From NCBI GenBank assembly GCA_023678885.1, contig CM043009.1, positions 15,369,117 to 15,433,116 on the forward strand: a stretch of 64,000 nucleotides of DNA, written 5' to 3'. A program made the translations under genes and the position numbers. The notes beneath the pieces are model-generated. The model saw only the letters and a program-made list of their open reading frames with translations, had not been told where the DNA came from and searched no databases. Source of the DNA: Pogostemon cablin. Lineage: Eukaryota; Streptophyta; Magnoliopsida; Lamiales; Lamiaceae. Of this stretch, positions 13,201-24,997 are shown piece after piece. The stretch's first letter is position 1, and every line of letters begins with the position of its first letter.

Positions 13201-13385
13201 TCCTAAAATTGGATGTCTTATCCAACACTCTAGCAATACATGCATATAATATACCAAATATAATACGCAATCTAGCATGCTTCTATATAAGACAATAAAT
13301 CATAGAGATCAGGCATTCATATATATATATATAACAATAATAGATAATTAAATCAATTATGACAGTTATATATATTAGGAATAAA

Positions 13386-14170
13386 AACGCCTCTAAATTT
13401 TAATGTATTGTCCGACACTCCTACTGTGGAATTGATGCCTTACGCAACAAGCAGGATTGCTTGTGCCCCAAGACGTCCATCGTCATATCCCACCACCAAT
13501 CATGTCACCACCAATCATGTCAGGGAGCGCCCCAAGTGCCTTGACGAGCGCCCTTCGCCCGGACTGTCGCTCGTCCAAGGGCCTACTTGCATGGAACCAA
13601 GTTCAGCCCAACGCGCAACACCAAACTACACAAACTTTCGTTCGTAGTTCGAAACTGAAAGAAACTCAGAATCCAATCTCCACCGTCCAGAATCTACTAC
13701 TGTAAGTCCTGAACATGCTGTCCAAATTACAGATCGATCCAAGGTTATATTGTGAGAAACGGTTTCTTTTCTCTCGACTGCGCAGAACAGAATTGCCCAA
13801 AAAACTGCTTCTGTTTTCGGCGTATTTCCGACAACAAAAAGCTCCAAATACGATCTTCACCATTCAAAATGTACATCCACAAAATCTGAACGTGCTGACC
13901 AAAAATCAGCCTGATCCGACGGTTAAAACTCTGGTTATTGCCTCTGCAATATCACTGCACTGGATTTTCTCTCAATTTCTTCCTTCCATGTGAAATTGAC
14001 GAACAGTTTTCGTCGAATCCTCTCACACACAACCTAATATAGGGTATATTTCACATAGGGATATTCATGGTTTGCGTAGTAAAACCAAAACCCTACTCTA
14101 AACATGCGATCCTAATTTCGAAAAATTAATCACATAAACCCTAGCCTAACGTGTCACGCTTCACCACGAA
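13386..14170. other. Copia-2 leader, unassigned, higher G+C
   Basis: Non-repetitive, less AT-rich sequence between the minisatellite and the primer site. Open frames on both strands (13408-13993) have no recognisable motif. It has no obvious match to the G+C-rich leader of Copia-1. Confidence 0.5.
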
Positions 14171-14173
14171 ACC

Positions 14174-14190
14174 GAAGCTCTGATACGAAT
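14174..14190 (-). promoter_or_regulatory. Copia-2 primer binding site, mutated
   Basis: The minus strand reads TTCGTATCAGAGC, the initiator-Met tRNA primer site TGGTATCAGAGC with its first G changed to C, directly after the 5' LTR. Confidence 0.8.
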
Positions 14191-15577
14191 TGCTGGCACT
14201 TGGATCATTTGGTTAATGTGATCCGTTAGCATACCATGCGTTTCTAACACAGCAGAAGCAATAAATCATAGAAACGATTACCGTTCACCAGGGTATGTTG
14301 ATGAAGATTAATTCTCGCAGGCAGCCTGCGCAGTCCCACGAGAATGGCCATAACTTCCTCGTATGATATCGGAATTGAGTGATCTTTGTGTTCAGATGAT
14401 CCTCTCTTCGACGGCTTTCCGTCAGTATATTGATCATTAAATTCTGAGCACTTTACGATTTTATATAAATTTCGCAAAGTGGCGGACAGCAGCAGCAAAC
14501 TACCTTCCGGTCTTCTGCCATATGTCCCAAGTCCGATCTCGACGTCGTGTGGGCGACGATCTATGAGACCTCCTCAATCTGCTCTCAACCCTCATCACAC
14601 GTGAATAATGAATTAGATTAGGGTTCCAGATAAGTTGAGGTGACTTATATACATGGGCTACAGCAGGGACCAGGAGGAGAAATTGGGTTGGGCCTCCATT
14701 AGGCTTAAGTATCCAAGCTTAGCCCAAAGCTTATACTTAAGTCCAATAATAATAATATATTCCACTAAAATATTATTATTGCACTACCGTACCAATCCCA
14801 AAATTACGTTTTGGGCTCCTTCTTATTATGAGCCCGTTAGTCTCCCCATGTTTAAGATATACAATGTCCATTAATTAATTTAAGTTACTAACAACTCAAT
14901 TAATTAATATCTCATCCAAGAGTAGTACCACTCAACCTCATTATCATGCCGGAATAAATTCCACCTGCAGGGTTTACATGATAATCCTTATGAGCTCCTC
15001 AAGGGGACATCATCAACCTATGACGGACACGGATTCCTTCTACAATCAACAGCACACCATAGAGCAGCACTACTTCCCAACTCATCGAGTTTGTTGATTT
15101 AATTACATGTAAATCTCACCCATTGATGAATCAAAGAAATACATATTGCCCTACGTGTCGAGGTTATTGTATAGGGATTAAGAGCACGAACTTCCATAAT
15201 AACTGAGATCAAGTTCTCCTATAAGTCAGTATAAGTCGAACGATCTCAAGCGGTCCAGCTCAATACACACAAGTGCACAAATGTGATTCAATAGCCAAGA
15301 CAAGCTAATACCAAACCACACTACAACCATCCCGATAGAGAGTCCCCGTCTATCTCGATTGTGAGCATCTGTTTATACTTTATAAGGAAACCGATAATAT
15401 GATCTTCCGCATGTTGTCGCACAACATATTATCTACAGTACAAAGTAAGTGGACTATTGCATCGAACATATAAATAAATTATAAGATACAATCATTTGAT
15501 CATATGATTCTCATTTCAAATTAATTGTTATAACATTGTTCATACAAAAAGCTAGACTTTTAGTATACAATCCAACA
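14191..15577 (-). repeat. Copia-2 5' LTR
   Basis: 1387 bp, nearly identical to 7116-8503. TATA box complement CTTATATA at 14644-14651. Followed by the ATAGG duplication at 15578-15582. Confidence 0.95.
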
Positions 15578-15582
15578 ATAGG

Positions 15583-16723
15583 TACTATGACGTTATACTC
15601 TTTATTCTACTTATTAACCCGAATAAGATTCAATTAACAAGTATCTATATAAGATAGTTCTAATAAGACATTGGAATTCCTTCACTTAGAATTATAACAT
15701 GTAATCCTGCTCAGCGGTGAACACACTCAATCAATAACCATGATATGCATTCAGACTCTACATAACAATTAATGATGCACAAAACGACCGTGAGTATGAA
15801 TTGAAAAAGCACAATCTTATATAAAATAAACCACAAGTAGTGTTGTACGGAGTTTACACATGAAAATTCAATTAACTCATAAAACTTTCATAATTCTATA
15901 ACTATCGGAGCGGTTTTAGCCCATGATTGATCTAGGAATAATCATGGTTGTTTGGTATGATCTTACTTGACGCGCAAGACGAACCTCTCTTCATGACCCC
16001 TTCGGATGATAGTAGGGTTTCGATGGTGGATGGATGATGAATGATGTGTGTCCCTTTTTCTCCTACGAAAGCTCTTCTTTTATACTGGTAGAATCTCATT
16101 ACGGGCTTAGGATGGGATTTTTCTTGAAGCACACGTCAAATTTGGTAAAAGACATCTGGAATTACCATAAATAGATGCAGCGATAATCCGTTCGACTAAG
16201 CCTGGACTGGTCGAGCAAGGCCTTCATCTCGAGTAATGGTCGAGCAAGCTCTCTGTAAATTTTTGCACATTTTGCTTGACCTAGCTCATCTGCTCGACCA
16301 AAGTGATACTGGTCGAGCAACACCTCCAAGTCGAGCAACTTTTCTATAAGAATTGCGCATTCTGTTCGACATCACTCATCTGCTCGACCAAGATGATTCT
16401 GGTCGAGCAACCTCTCCAAGTCGAGCAAGCTCTCTGGATGAATCTGCGTATTCTGCTCGACTTGGCCACCTTGTTCTACCAAAGTAATAATGGTCGAATA
16501 AGGTGTTGAGGTCGAACGCCTTCGAAAATCACTTCAAAAATTGTGTTTTCCAATTTCGAGCCCTTTCTACCTATTTTCCTGTGCAAATATGCTCAAAAAG
16601 CCCTTGTACCCTCTGATTCGTAACTTTTCCATAAACATACCGATTTGTCTCAATAAAAGACTCAATCGTACTCAATTTTTACACAAATCAGAGCTCAAAA
16701 TTCATGAATTTACACTCTCATCA
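15583..16723 (-). repeat. Gypsy A 3' LTR, part right of Copia-2
   Basis: Continues the LTR broken at 7115 and ends TCTCATCA at 16723. Contains a TATA-like box and a TCGA hairpin array (listed separately). Matches 35781-36918. Confidence 0.93.
16190..16520 (-). repeat. TCGA hairpin array in Gypsy A 3' LTR
   Basis: Units of about 90 bp, each with inverted repeats TGCTCGACCA / TGGTCGAGCA (10-bp perfect stem, 9-nt loop) plus extra AGTCGAGCAA and TGTTCGAC copies. Two perfect hairpins are visible, at about 16292-16320 and 16381-16409. On the minus strand the array lies upstream of the LTR TATA box. Confidence 0.9.
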
Positions 16724-16742
16724 AACCCCAAACTTACATATT
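16724..16742 (-). promoter_or_regulatory. Gypsy A polypurine tract
   Basis: Minus strand AAGTTTGGGGTT directly before the 3' LTR; Gypsy B has the equivalent AAGTTTGGGGATT at 27271. Confidence 0.8.
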
Positions 16743-18072
16743 GCTCATCCCGAGGCAACGACAATCAAAACAAATCAGAGAGTGTAACCACCAAATTAAG
16801 CACAACTTATTCTAACACATGTAATTATATCAATTTAAGTAATGCAATCCATCATATCTTTCATTCACATAAAAACGTCAATCAATCACAATACTTCTAT
16901 GAGTGCTAAGACATCTAACTCATTGGTAAGTGTTTTACTCTCTCTCTCAAGTGTAAAAGATGTACACCTTATGGTTAATATTGACACTCAATTTCAATTC
17001 ATATACTCGAATAACCATAAGCTTGACAAGGGTCTCAAAAATCCATCTATAACTACTTCAATACTAGGTCACAAAGGACTTGCATATAGGTTGTAATGTT
17101 GGCTCTTTGGTAAAGGTAGGAGAATATAGATAAGTAACTAAATTACTAGCAATGAAGTACCTTGGAGATTCGCTCTTCAACAACTTCCTTCTTCTCTCCT
17201 TCGTCTTTCTTATGATTACTTCAATACATGCTTCCTCCATCTTTACTTGGATCAATATTTTTTTTCGCAGTAGAATACCAATTCCGGTGTTCTTCAAGTA
17301 AAAGGGTACCAGTTTCGGGCACTACCCTTTCTAGGGATACCGGTATTAGGCACTATCCCTTGCAAGTTTTAACCTCTTGTCCTTCGATTCTTATTTCACC
17401 AATCCCATCCTTCCCTTTCCTCTTTAAACTTTGTTTAACATTAATTTACCTCCACTTATTACTAGTAATAGGTGTTCAAAACTCAAGAAGGTAAACATCT
17501 ATTTATCAACGGCTTGCCAAAGAAAAAGCTTAAAGGCTCAAAAGGGCTTCCAATGATAATCATATGATAGGGTAGGATAAATTTGGCTAAGTAACTCAAT
17601 TGACAACAATGGCCTAAGATCATTTTCTAGTATCTATCAATTATAGACTTCAAACAAGACTCCAAATCAAGTTTTAGAATACGAGTACACAAACGAATCT
17701 CAAGAATAAATTATCATGCGTATAGCACGATCAAAAGGCTCAAATCCTCACATGGGTAATAGAATCCTATGCACTCTTCAAAGCATGCAATTAATATTAA
17801 TTTCCTATGAATTACAAGTAAAATAGAACATGCTCGTCATCAACAAATCAACATGCATCAAAATAAGAGCACATGCATAACATGAATAATCCTCATCACT
17901 AAACAACCCCAACCAAATAAATTCCAACAATCAATCAATCATCATCACTATCAAATATATGCCACCCACACATGAATCACAAACTACACCCACAACAATC
18001 AAGCCTTCACCTGTAAAGTGTAAAAGAGAATGGGGATGAGAAGAATCAGAAAAGATAAAAGACCTAGCAGCT
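16743..18072 (-). other. Gypsy A 3' untranslated region
   Basis: No coding signal. Matches the 3' region of Gypsy B: both contain paired GGTAC(C)-AGTTTCGGGCACTACC-type repeats (here about 17280-17365, in B about 26630-26690). Confidence 0.7.
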
Positions 18073-20120
18073 CTACTCCTCCAGAGCATCACCATCATCC
18101 TCCTCATTGTCATCATCACTCCTTTTCGCTCGCCACTGATAAATTACTCTATGGAGATCACTGATGTTCTGAGCCATCAAGCGCTCATGGTCTTGCATCT
18201 GCCTCAACTGACCATCCATCACATCATAGCGTGCATTGAGTGCGGCAAAGTTAGTATTCGCAAGCGCCTGCTGCCTGTTTGTTTCTTGCTGGTTCGCATT
18301 GAGTGTGATGAAGTGCTCGTGCATCAATCAGAATTGCTCCCGATAAAATTGATCCTGAGCTATCCAATAGTCTTGTTGTGGTTGTGGCTGCGGTGGTGGC
18401 TCAAAAAATTCCTGCTCCATTGGCTACTAAGGTTGCTCCGGAGGCATATCTATCCCCGGATAATCAAAAGCGGGTGGTGGCTGCATCTCCTCATCTATAA
18501 AGTCAGCCGGATCTCCTATCATAATTATGTCCCCATCTAACTCAATCGCATGAGCTCGCATATCAGCCAGAAGCCTCCAGTCTTCTCTTCCCAAGCACGT
18601 CACCGAGATTACCACGTGCTCTGTGGTGTTCATCAATAAATTACTGTTGACTCTAACCGTAGTGAGATCGATAATTACCAATGAAAAAACTGAACGTACT
18701 AGGATTCTTTCCTCGGATGAACATCCAAGTATTATCTTGCCGCTCAATCAACCCCATCCTCACACATGATGTCAAGATCAAGCCCAGATCCCCTTGGATA
18801 GGCCTATGCCTGCTCAAATCAACTCTATAGTACTCAGCGATCAAGGTGATGAGTCCTCCGATATTCACGCGCTGAAATCCATGGGTCGTGAACTTGTACA
18901 ACTGATTGAAAAAGTACGCTGCAACATTGAAGCGCACTCCATGAAGCATGCACCACAACACGTACAACTCTCCCCTCAGAATGCAACTTCTTTTGGACCT
19001 AGCAAACAACGTGTTGCTCAAGATTCTGTCCATGTAAGCGATCATGGGATTACGAATGAAGGCAACCTTGGAAGTATTCAAATTATAACACTCTTGCCTT
19101 CTCGTAATAGCTCTCCAAAATTCATTCGCCTTGAAGTCATCATGCTCCACATCCGACTCATTCTCACAGCCAATCAATTCATTAAACTCTCGGGCCCACA
19201 TCATCTGCTCTTGCCTGCCAATCTGCATCATAATACCATAAGGTAGGTATCGATTTCCACGCTCAATCCTTAACGTGCACAAGACCTCCACCGTTATGTG
19301 GAAATAGGTCTCTCTCTTCATCTCCATAAACCCAGTAATACCCATTTGTTCGAACATCCAACGAATGTCGGTGAGAATATTCATTTCTCTCATAGCATGG
19401 TCATCCTGATATCACGTCCTTATGATCTTTTGCGCTATTGCAGTCCAAATATCCTTCTTCTTCTCCCAATTTGAAAATTTCAGCCCATAGTCGGATGGCC
19501 TCCTCTTCTCCATTCTTATTTTCTTGACCATCTCTCCAAGCGAAGGCGACCTAGGTCCCTTCCTCTTGGATGATGAAGCAATCCCTTTTCCTACAAGAAT
19601 AATACTTCAATACATTTCCAAAAGAGATAAATATACTCCACCTAGACTAGCATGAATCCTACTCAAGACTTCAAATTCATGTGCTTCAACAACTTAATCT
19701 CAAGTTTTTTTCAATCACAATTGTACTCCAAATCAACACTTTCAATCATGAATATTGAGGTTCAATTAGTCTTAACATTACTCCACACAAACACTATAAA
19801 TTCCACACATGCTTTCACCAACTCCACACTTAAACATGTTCAAATTCTACCCTCAATTGCACCATAATAACACCAGATCAATGAGCCAATAGGTAAACTT
19901 CAAATTAAACTAAAGCCCATGCTTCATATGTCATCAATTTCACAAGAATTCCACAATTCGACGTAAAACAATTCAAGTGCAAATTTGAATAAGAGCTTCA
20001 ACACTTCAAACAATTAAATCCAACCCAAACTAGCACGAATCCACTCACCCATTCTTCACTAAACATTATCACTACAATTCAAGAGTAAAAAGTAAGGAGA
20101 ATCATACCTTTGCTTGTCAT
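18073..20120 (-). pseudogene. Athila-type third ORF (env position), probably spliced
   Basis: Coding on the minus strand downstream of integrase, where Athila elements carry a third gene. The inferred start is ATG at 20120: 13 nt (MTSK plus one base), a GT donor at 20107, a 517-nt intron, a TTGTAG acceptor at 19591, then GKGIASSSKRKGPRSP and on. Joining the two keeps the frame. Exon 2 runs through a basic N-terminus (KRK, EKRRP) and one TGA (about 19426-19428). A 246-codon open stretch follows (19393-18653, with GRQEQMMWAREFNELIG), then a frameshift near 18700. Pro/Gln-rich sequence comes next, interrupted by two stops (about 18426 and 18330), then a coiled-coil-like Gln-rich part and an acidic tail (SDDDNEEDDGDALEE, end 18073). 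It resembles the Athila ORF-1 / putative plant transposon protein families. I see no signal peptide or clear membrane segment, so env-like describes position only. Confidence 0.7.
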
Positions 20121-20290
20121 GGTATACGTGTGGTGATTGGCAATAAGACCCCAAAAATTTAAGTGAAAAGCCCTAGATTGGACTTGAAATCCCTCGAATT
20201 TGGATGTGAAGAGTGTGGAATAGAGAATTTAGGTATAGAAAAGAATTTGGGAAGAAGGACTTACGGTTATAGATTGGTGCTCGAGATAAG
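20121..20290 (-). other. Gypsy A, upstream of third ORF
   Basis: Short non-coding stretch between the third-ORF start and the TCGA array; probable leader of a subgenomic transcript. Confidence 0.4.
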
Positions 20291-20299
20291 TTAACGGGT

Positions 20300-20830
20300 G
20301 TATGTCGAACGGAATGAAAACTGACCTTTAAAAACTGACTCCGTACTCCGTTCGACTTGAGAGGACTAGTCGAACAAGGGTTTTAAGTCGAGCAGCCTAA
20401 AATTCCCTTTAAAATTGGTGTTATTCGACTTCCGTTCGACCAAAATTTATTAGTCGAACAGGTGCTAGAAGTCGAGCAAACTTCCCAGTCGCGCCCCATA
20501 TTCTCCTCTGTCCTGCTCGACCTTCGTTCGACTTCACACTTATGGTCGAGAAATAATGACTTGGTTGAACAAACTCTCTAGAAGAATTTGCATATTTTAT
20601 TGGATCGTTGCTCGACTATGGCATCTTGGTCGAGCAACAATGTCCAAGTCAAACAAACTCTCTGGAAGAGTTTGCATATTTTGTTTGACTTTCGTTCGAC
20701 TTACCAATTCAGTCGAACAATCTTGTCCAGGTCGAACAACCCTACTGGAAGATTTACACATTTCGTTCGACCATTGCTCGATCAAACAGCATGGTCGAAC
20801 AATACTCCTGAAAGTCGAATGACACCTTAA
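20300..20830 (-). repeat. TCGA hairpin array upstream of third ORF
   Basis: About 530 bp with more than a dozen GTCGA(A/G)C and its complement, spaced irregularly (for example 20355, 20446, 20525, 20610, 20695, 20770). More diverged than in the LTR; GTCGAACA dominates over GTCGAGCA. Overlapping open frames here on both strands are produced by the repeat. Confidence 0.85.
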
Positions 20831-21134
20831 ACTTCATAAACGTCATACCTTTCTCGTATTTCCTTGCAACAATGAAACTATAGGACAACATCAAGAATCA
20901 AGATCACAATTTCTAAGCTCGAGGACCACTTTCATAACAAATACCATCAAGTGTAACTCTGCAATGATACTAACAAAACACAACACCACTAAACACTAGG
21001 CAAATTGCAAAAAAATCGATGCATCAAAATCGACTAAAGTTTTAATATACCGCAAAAAACCAACTCCCCTAGCAAATGTTACAAAGAAAAGATCATACTC
21101 TCCGCGCTATGTGAGGTAAGTACATCACACCGCC

Positions 21135-21170
21135 CAAACTTAGTAGAAACTATAGTCGAAACTAAGTTTG
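21135..21170 (-). other. Conserved stem-loop in Gypsy A
   Basis: CAAACTTAGT and ACTAAGTTTG, a perfect 10-bp stem with a 16-nt loop, lying between integrase and the third ORF. An equivalent hairpin sits at 25586-25623 in Gypsy B and related ones at about 52690 and 52825. Confidence 0.7.
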
Positions 21171-21314
21171 CAAAGAGATGAAATTTCTGAATTATAAGCA
21201 CGTCAAATATAAAAATTTCTTACTCACACCAATGAAAATAAAATAATAAAATAGGAGGGAAAAACCCCCAACAGGTGCTCATGTTTAACGTCGGAGAGTC
21301 ACAACGGTACCAAT

Positions 21315-21416
21315 TTAGCACAAGGTATCATCAAAGATGATGCAAGCATCATCCGGCGACTTGTAATGCTTCAATCGATGCCCATTCGCCGCTATGATGT
21401 CTCCATCTATGTCCAT
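21315..21416 (-). pseudogene. Gypsy A integrase, C-terminal end cut off by Gypsy B
   Basis: The minus strand reads MDIDGDIIAANGHRLKHYKS and on to a TAA at 21315-21317. It continues the integrase frame that breaks off at 29266 (..GESFELMD), the join being the TCCAT duplication. This is the ordinary C-terminus of Athila integrase/polyprotein, separated from the rest by the 7.8-kb insertion. Confidence 0.85.
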
Positions 21417-23373
21417 TGTTGAGAGAAGCGTGTTTTAGTGTCCAATCTAACACCTTTGTGATGAGTATTGTTGTTATATATAAGCACAAGTATCTTATAT
21501 TCAATATATTAGAGAAAAAGGTGCACTTGAGATATTTTATTGTGTTTTAGGTGGAAAAAAGGATCAAAAGTGCCAAGTTGGAGAAAAGGTGCAATTTGTG
21601 CAATGATGCTAAAAAATGCATGTCTAACTTGTTTAATTATTCTGTATTAGTGTGGAACTCTGAATTAGATGTGTGATACATGGTTGGAAAGCCACAGAAG
21701 AGAGGGTCGTCTTGGCATAAAGAACACCCCAATCGGAATCTAAACGAGAGAGTTATGATCAAAGTAGTGACGTCGTGCACGCTGTGCCGCACAGAACGGA
21801 TGTTCCATTTTGCATGACTTGTTACATATATAAATGTTGGAGTTCTATGAGTTCTTTATATGGATATAAATCCAAGGAAGAGAGGATCGCGTGAGTACCA
21901 AAATTACTCAAATCAAAGGTCGAATGTAAAAGTTATGCGCGTAATGGTGTGACTGCACAAGCTTGCTCGACCAAAGGAGATCCGTTCGACTAGAATCGTC
22001 TTGGTCGAACGGAAGAGGGAAACTCGAGCAAAATGACCAAAAACTTACATAGAGCTTGCTCGACCAGTTTCTCGACTTGGAGGCCTTGCTCGACTAAGAA
22101 GGTTTGGTCTAATAAAATGTCGCTGGGTTCTATTTTTGGTAGTTTTGGATTTCTTTTACCAAATTTGGCGTATGTCTCAAGTAAACACCCATCCAAGGCC
22201 TATAAGGAGAGCTAACAAGTATAAAAGGGGGTGTAGATCATATCATAGAATCATATTAGATTGGAGAGAGGCCACAACCATACTACACCCCACAAGGGGG
22301 GATCACCCCCCAACCATCATCCACATCCTTTCCTTCATCCATCCATCACTTTGAAGATTCGTCTGTGGAATTAAGAGGAGAACCAAGAGGAGGATTCAAG
22401 ACGGAGAAGGACGCGACGACTCCAACATTTAGGGTTTTATTCGTTCCTAATTTATCTTATAATTTTCAGACATCCGGGTAAGATCTATCCAACACCCATG
22501 ATTGTTATTCATAACATCATGGGCTAGAGCCTTTTTGGTAGAACTAGGGTTGTGAAGGTTTTACGAATTAATTGAACTTTCGTGAGTAAACTCCATACAA
22601 CACTATTTGTGGATTTATTTTATATATGATTGTGCTTTCTTAATCCATATTCATGGTCGTTTTGTGCATCTTCAATTGATATATAGAGTCTGAATATATA
22701 TCTTGGTTGTAGATTGAGTGTGTTCACCGCTGAACAGGATTCCATGTTATGATTCTAAGTGAGGGGACTCCGAAGCTTCATTAGAACTATCATATATGAA
22801 TACTTATTAATTGAATTGAATTCGGGTTATTAAGTAGGATAAAGAGGATAATTTTATAGCACCTATAAAGGAAGATCATATCGGGTTAGAGTACCAATCC
22901 TATGGGGAAATAATTGATACTGATAGTACCTAGAAAGGGGGGTGGAATTATATCTCTTGCTCCGAGGTTATTCACATGTGTTACATATATGCATGTTTAC
23001 TTGTATCTATAGAGTAGATTTGCATGGCTTAGTGATGCGTCCATATTCTCAAGGCAGAGTCGGACATCAACACACGGAAGAGAAATTAATGAGTATAACC
23101 GGATTATCCTAGAGCTACACATTCTCTCTCTTGATCCACTTTCATATACTTCTAGTGTTTAATTTATTTTATTTGTTATTTAATTTAATTGTTCAGTAGT
23201 TAATAATTCTATCCCAAGGTTAAATGCCATCTTGTCATAATTAATTTAGATAATAATTAAATTGATAATACGCCGTTCTTTGAGTTCGATATTCACTTGG
23301 TCGCTTGCTTAAGCTGCAATTGATATCCTTAATACTTGGGGATTAATTTTGCGTGCAAAGAAAATGCGCATCA
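21417..23373 (+). repeat. Gypsy B 5' LTR
   Basis: A TATA box TATAAAAG at 22220-22227 follows a TCGA-rich stretch. The 3' end (GATATCC..ACTTGGGGATTAATTTTG) is shared with the Gypsy A LTR, showing the two families are related. Confidence 0.95.
21958..22115 (+). repeat. TCGA motif cluster upstream of Gypsy B TATA box
   Basis: Six or more TCGA cores in about 150 bp, including TTGCTCGACC, CGTTCGACT, GGTCGAACG, CTCGAGCAA and TTGCTCGACT; about 110 bp upstream of TATAAAAG. Confidence 0.8.
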
Positions 23374-23379
23374 AGTTCT

Positions 23380-23397
23380 TGGCGCCGTTGCCGGGGA
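23380..23397 (+). promoter_or_regulatory. Gypsy B primer binding site
   Basis: TGGCGCCGTTGCCGGGGA, 6 nt after the LTR: the tRNA-Asp-type primer site typical of Athila elements. Confidence 0.9.
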
Positions 23398-23546
23398 CGG
23401 CTGTTATTATTAATTTATTATTTCTAATTTGGTTAAGACTTTTATTTGTGATTATTTAATTCTATCTAACTTTGAATTTTTCTGAGATACTTGTGCACTA
23501 GGAAAAGGAGAGGAAGGAAAGGAACGAATAACACATTAAGCTAAAC

Positions 23547-24664
23547 ATGGCCGGAGCAAGACAGAATTCGGATAATGTTGCAATACGTGAAATTTTCACG
23601 TACAATGGGATTTGCAACATGGGGTTGATAGGAGCAAGGGGGGAAGATGATGATTTTGAGATACATCCCACTCTTATTAACATGGTAGAAAAGAATTCCT
23701 TTTTTGGAGGTTGTTTTGAAGATCCGTATCAACATCTCAAAAGATTCCTTGGTTATGCGAACACTCAAAAGGGTGCTTGAGCTAATGATAATGCTAGGTG
23801 AATTGCCCTATTCAAGTTCTCTTTGATTGATAAGGCGGAAGTTTGGTATGAGAGTCTTGATACCACAGATTGCACTACATGGGACCAACTGCAGCAGAAG
23901 TTCTTAGAGAGATACATGCCACCCTCAAGGATCTTAAGAATGAGACAAGAGATCACCCAATTTGTTATGAATCGGGGTGAGAAATTTTATGAGGCGTGGG
24001 ATAGGTTTAAAGACATGATCAGGCGGTGCCCACAGCATGGGATGTCTAAGGCTGAATATATAAGCATCTTCTACTATGGATTGGATTGTGAATCGCGTGT
24101 TTTTATTGATGCATCATCAGGAGGAGCGTATTATATAAAACATCACTTGAAGCAGAAAAGTTATTTGAAGACATCTCTATGAATTCACGTGACTGACTTG
24201 TAGAGAGAGATAGAGGATCATATGTACTTTGTAATGTGGCGCAGGTTGAACATCAAACGGTGAAGCTAAATAGGGATGATGAGATCGTCTCTAGTCTAGC
24301 TAATATCAACAAGCAACTAGAGTCTCAGCAGAAGAAGATTACAAAGTTGACACAAGGAGGGCCTAGTAGGCAGTAGCACGAAATGAAGAGTGTTGAAGAT
24401 ACCTTCAATCGATTCATGGCTGAGAATGATGCAAGGGTTGACCCCATTGAAGCGAGAATGAATGTTGATCATGCAGATTTATCTAAGCAGTTGAAGGACC
24501 TTACCTTGATTATGGGGCATATGGCCGCGAATGTGGATCAATTGATACAAACATTAGAGAATAATGCCATCACATTGAGGTCAGGTACACAGTACGAGGG
24601 TCCAATGATGCCGGCGAGTGGAAAAGAAAGGAACAGTGAAGTTACTCGACCAAACCAAGTCTGA
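23547..24664 (+). pseudogene. Gypsy B gag
   Basis: Starts MAGARQNSDNVAIREIF and keeps Athila Gag blocks: GARGEDDDFEIHPTLI, FGGCFEDPYQHLKRFLGYAN, WDQLQQKFLERYMPPS, FYEAWDRFKDMIRRCPQHG and SKAEYISIFYYGLDCESR. Stops at 23778 and about 23801, and a frame change between 24182 and 24383, break it. It ends at SGTQYEGPMMPAS followed by the TCGA array. The same tryptophan (EAWDRF) that is TGG here is TGA in Gypsy A. Structural capsid-like protein of the element; not functional. Confidence 0.85.
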
Positions 24665-24990
24665 TCGACCTGACCTGATGGTCGAACGGAGATCGAGCAA
24701 CACAATGATATTGGAAGCTTGCGATAAGGCATTTTGCTCGACCAGATGCCTTCCGTTCGACCATGCTACCCAAGTCAAACGGAGGTCGAGAAAACTTTAA
24801 AAAAATAGAATTATGATGCTCTGTTTTCAGGTGCACCGTTCGACCTGCACTCTTCCATTCGACCAAACCACCTTGGTCGAACGAAGGTCAAACAATGCAT
24901 GGAAGATGAAAGCTCGTGATTAGGCACGCTGCTCGACCAAACTACATCTGCTCGACCAATTCTTTTTGGTCAAGCAGAGGTCGAGCACCA
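24640..24990 (+). repeat. TCGA array at the gag-protease junction of Gypsy B
   Basis: About 350 bp with some fifteen GTCGA/TCGAC cores, among them CTCGACCAGATG, CGTTCGACCA and TGCTCGACCAA. It occupies the same place as 33225-33600 in Gypsy A, between the Gag end motif SGTQYEGP and the protease-side motif SQEQNTEL. The Gag and protease flanks are in the same frame. Confidence 0.9.
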
Positions 24991-24997
24991 TAGTTCA

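Larger units (their letters stand above)
7116..15577 (-). mobile_element. Copia-2 LTR retrotransposon, minus strand, youngest of the nest
   Basis: An 8462-bp element whose LTRs (7116-8503 and 14191-15577) are flanked by ATAGG duplications (7111-7115 and 15578-15582). The intact sequence in the other Gypsy A LTR near 35776 confirms the empty site. It is the same family as Copia-1. By eye the LTRs differ by about 16 substitutions and one indel over 1388 bp (about 1.2%), so the insertion is recent. Even so, pol is full of stops and frameshifts and the RT box reads YVDS in place of YVDD (9478-9489). Confidence 0.95.

Noticed and set aside
16190..16520. TCGA repeats as a CRISPR-like or integron-like array
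   Set aside because: Motifs are inverted, degenerate and inside an LTR; spacing is not repeat-spacer.
18073..19590. Third ORF of Gypsy A as a viral envelope gene
   Set aside because: No signal peptide, no convincing membrane segment and no cleavage motif; basic N-terminus and acidic tail fit the Athila ORF better.
20556..20830. Overlapping 60-88 codon frames before the third ORF
   Set aside because: Both strands are open because of the TCGA repeat; no conserved product.
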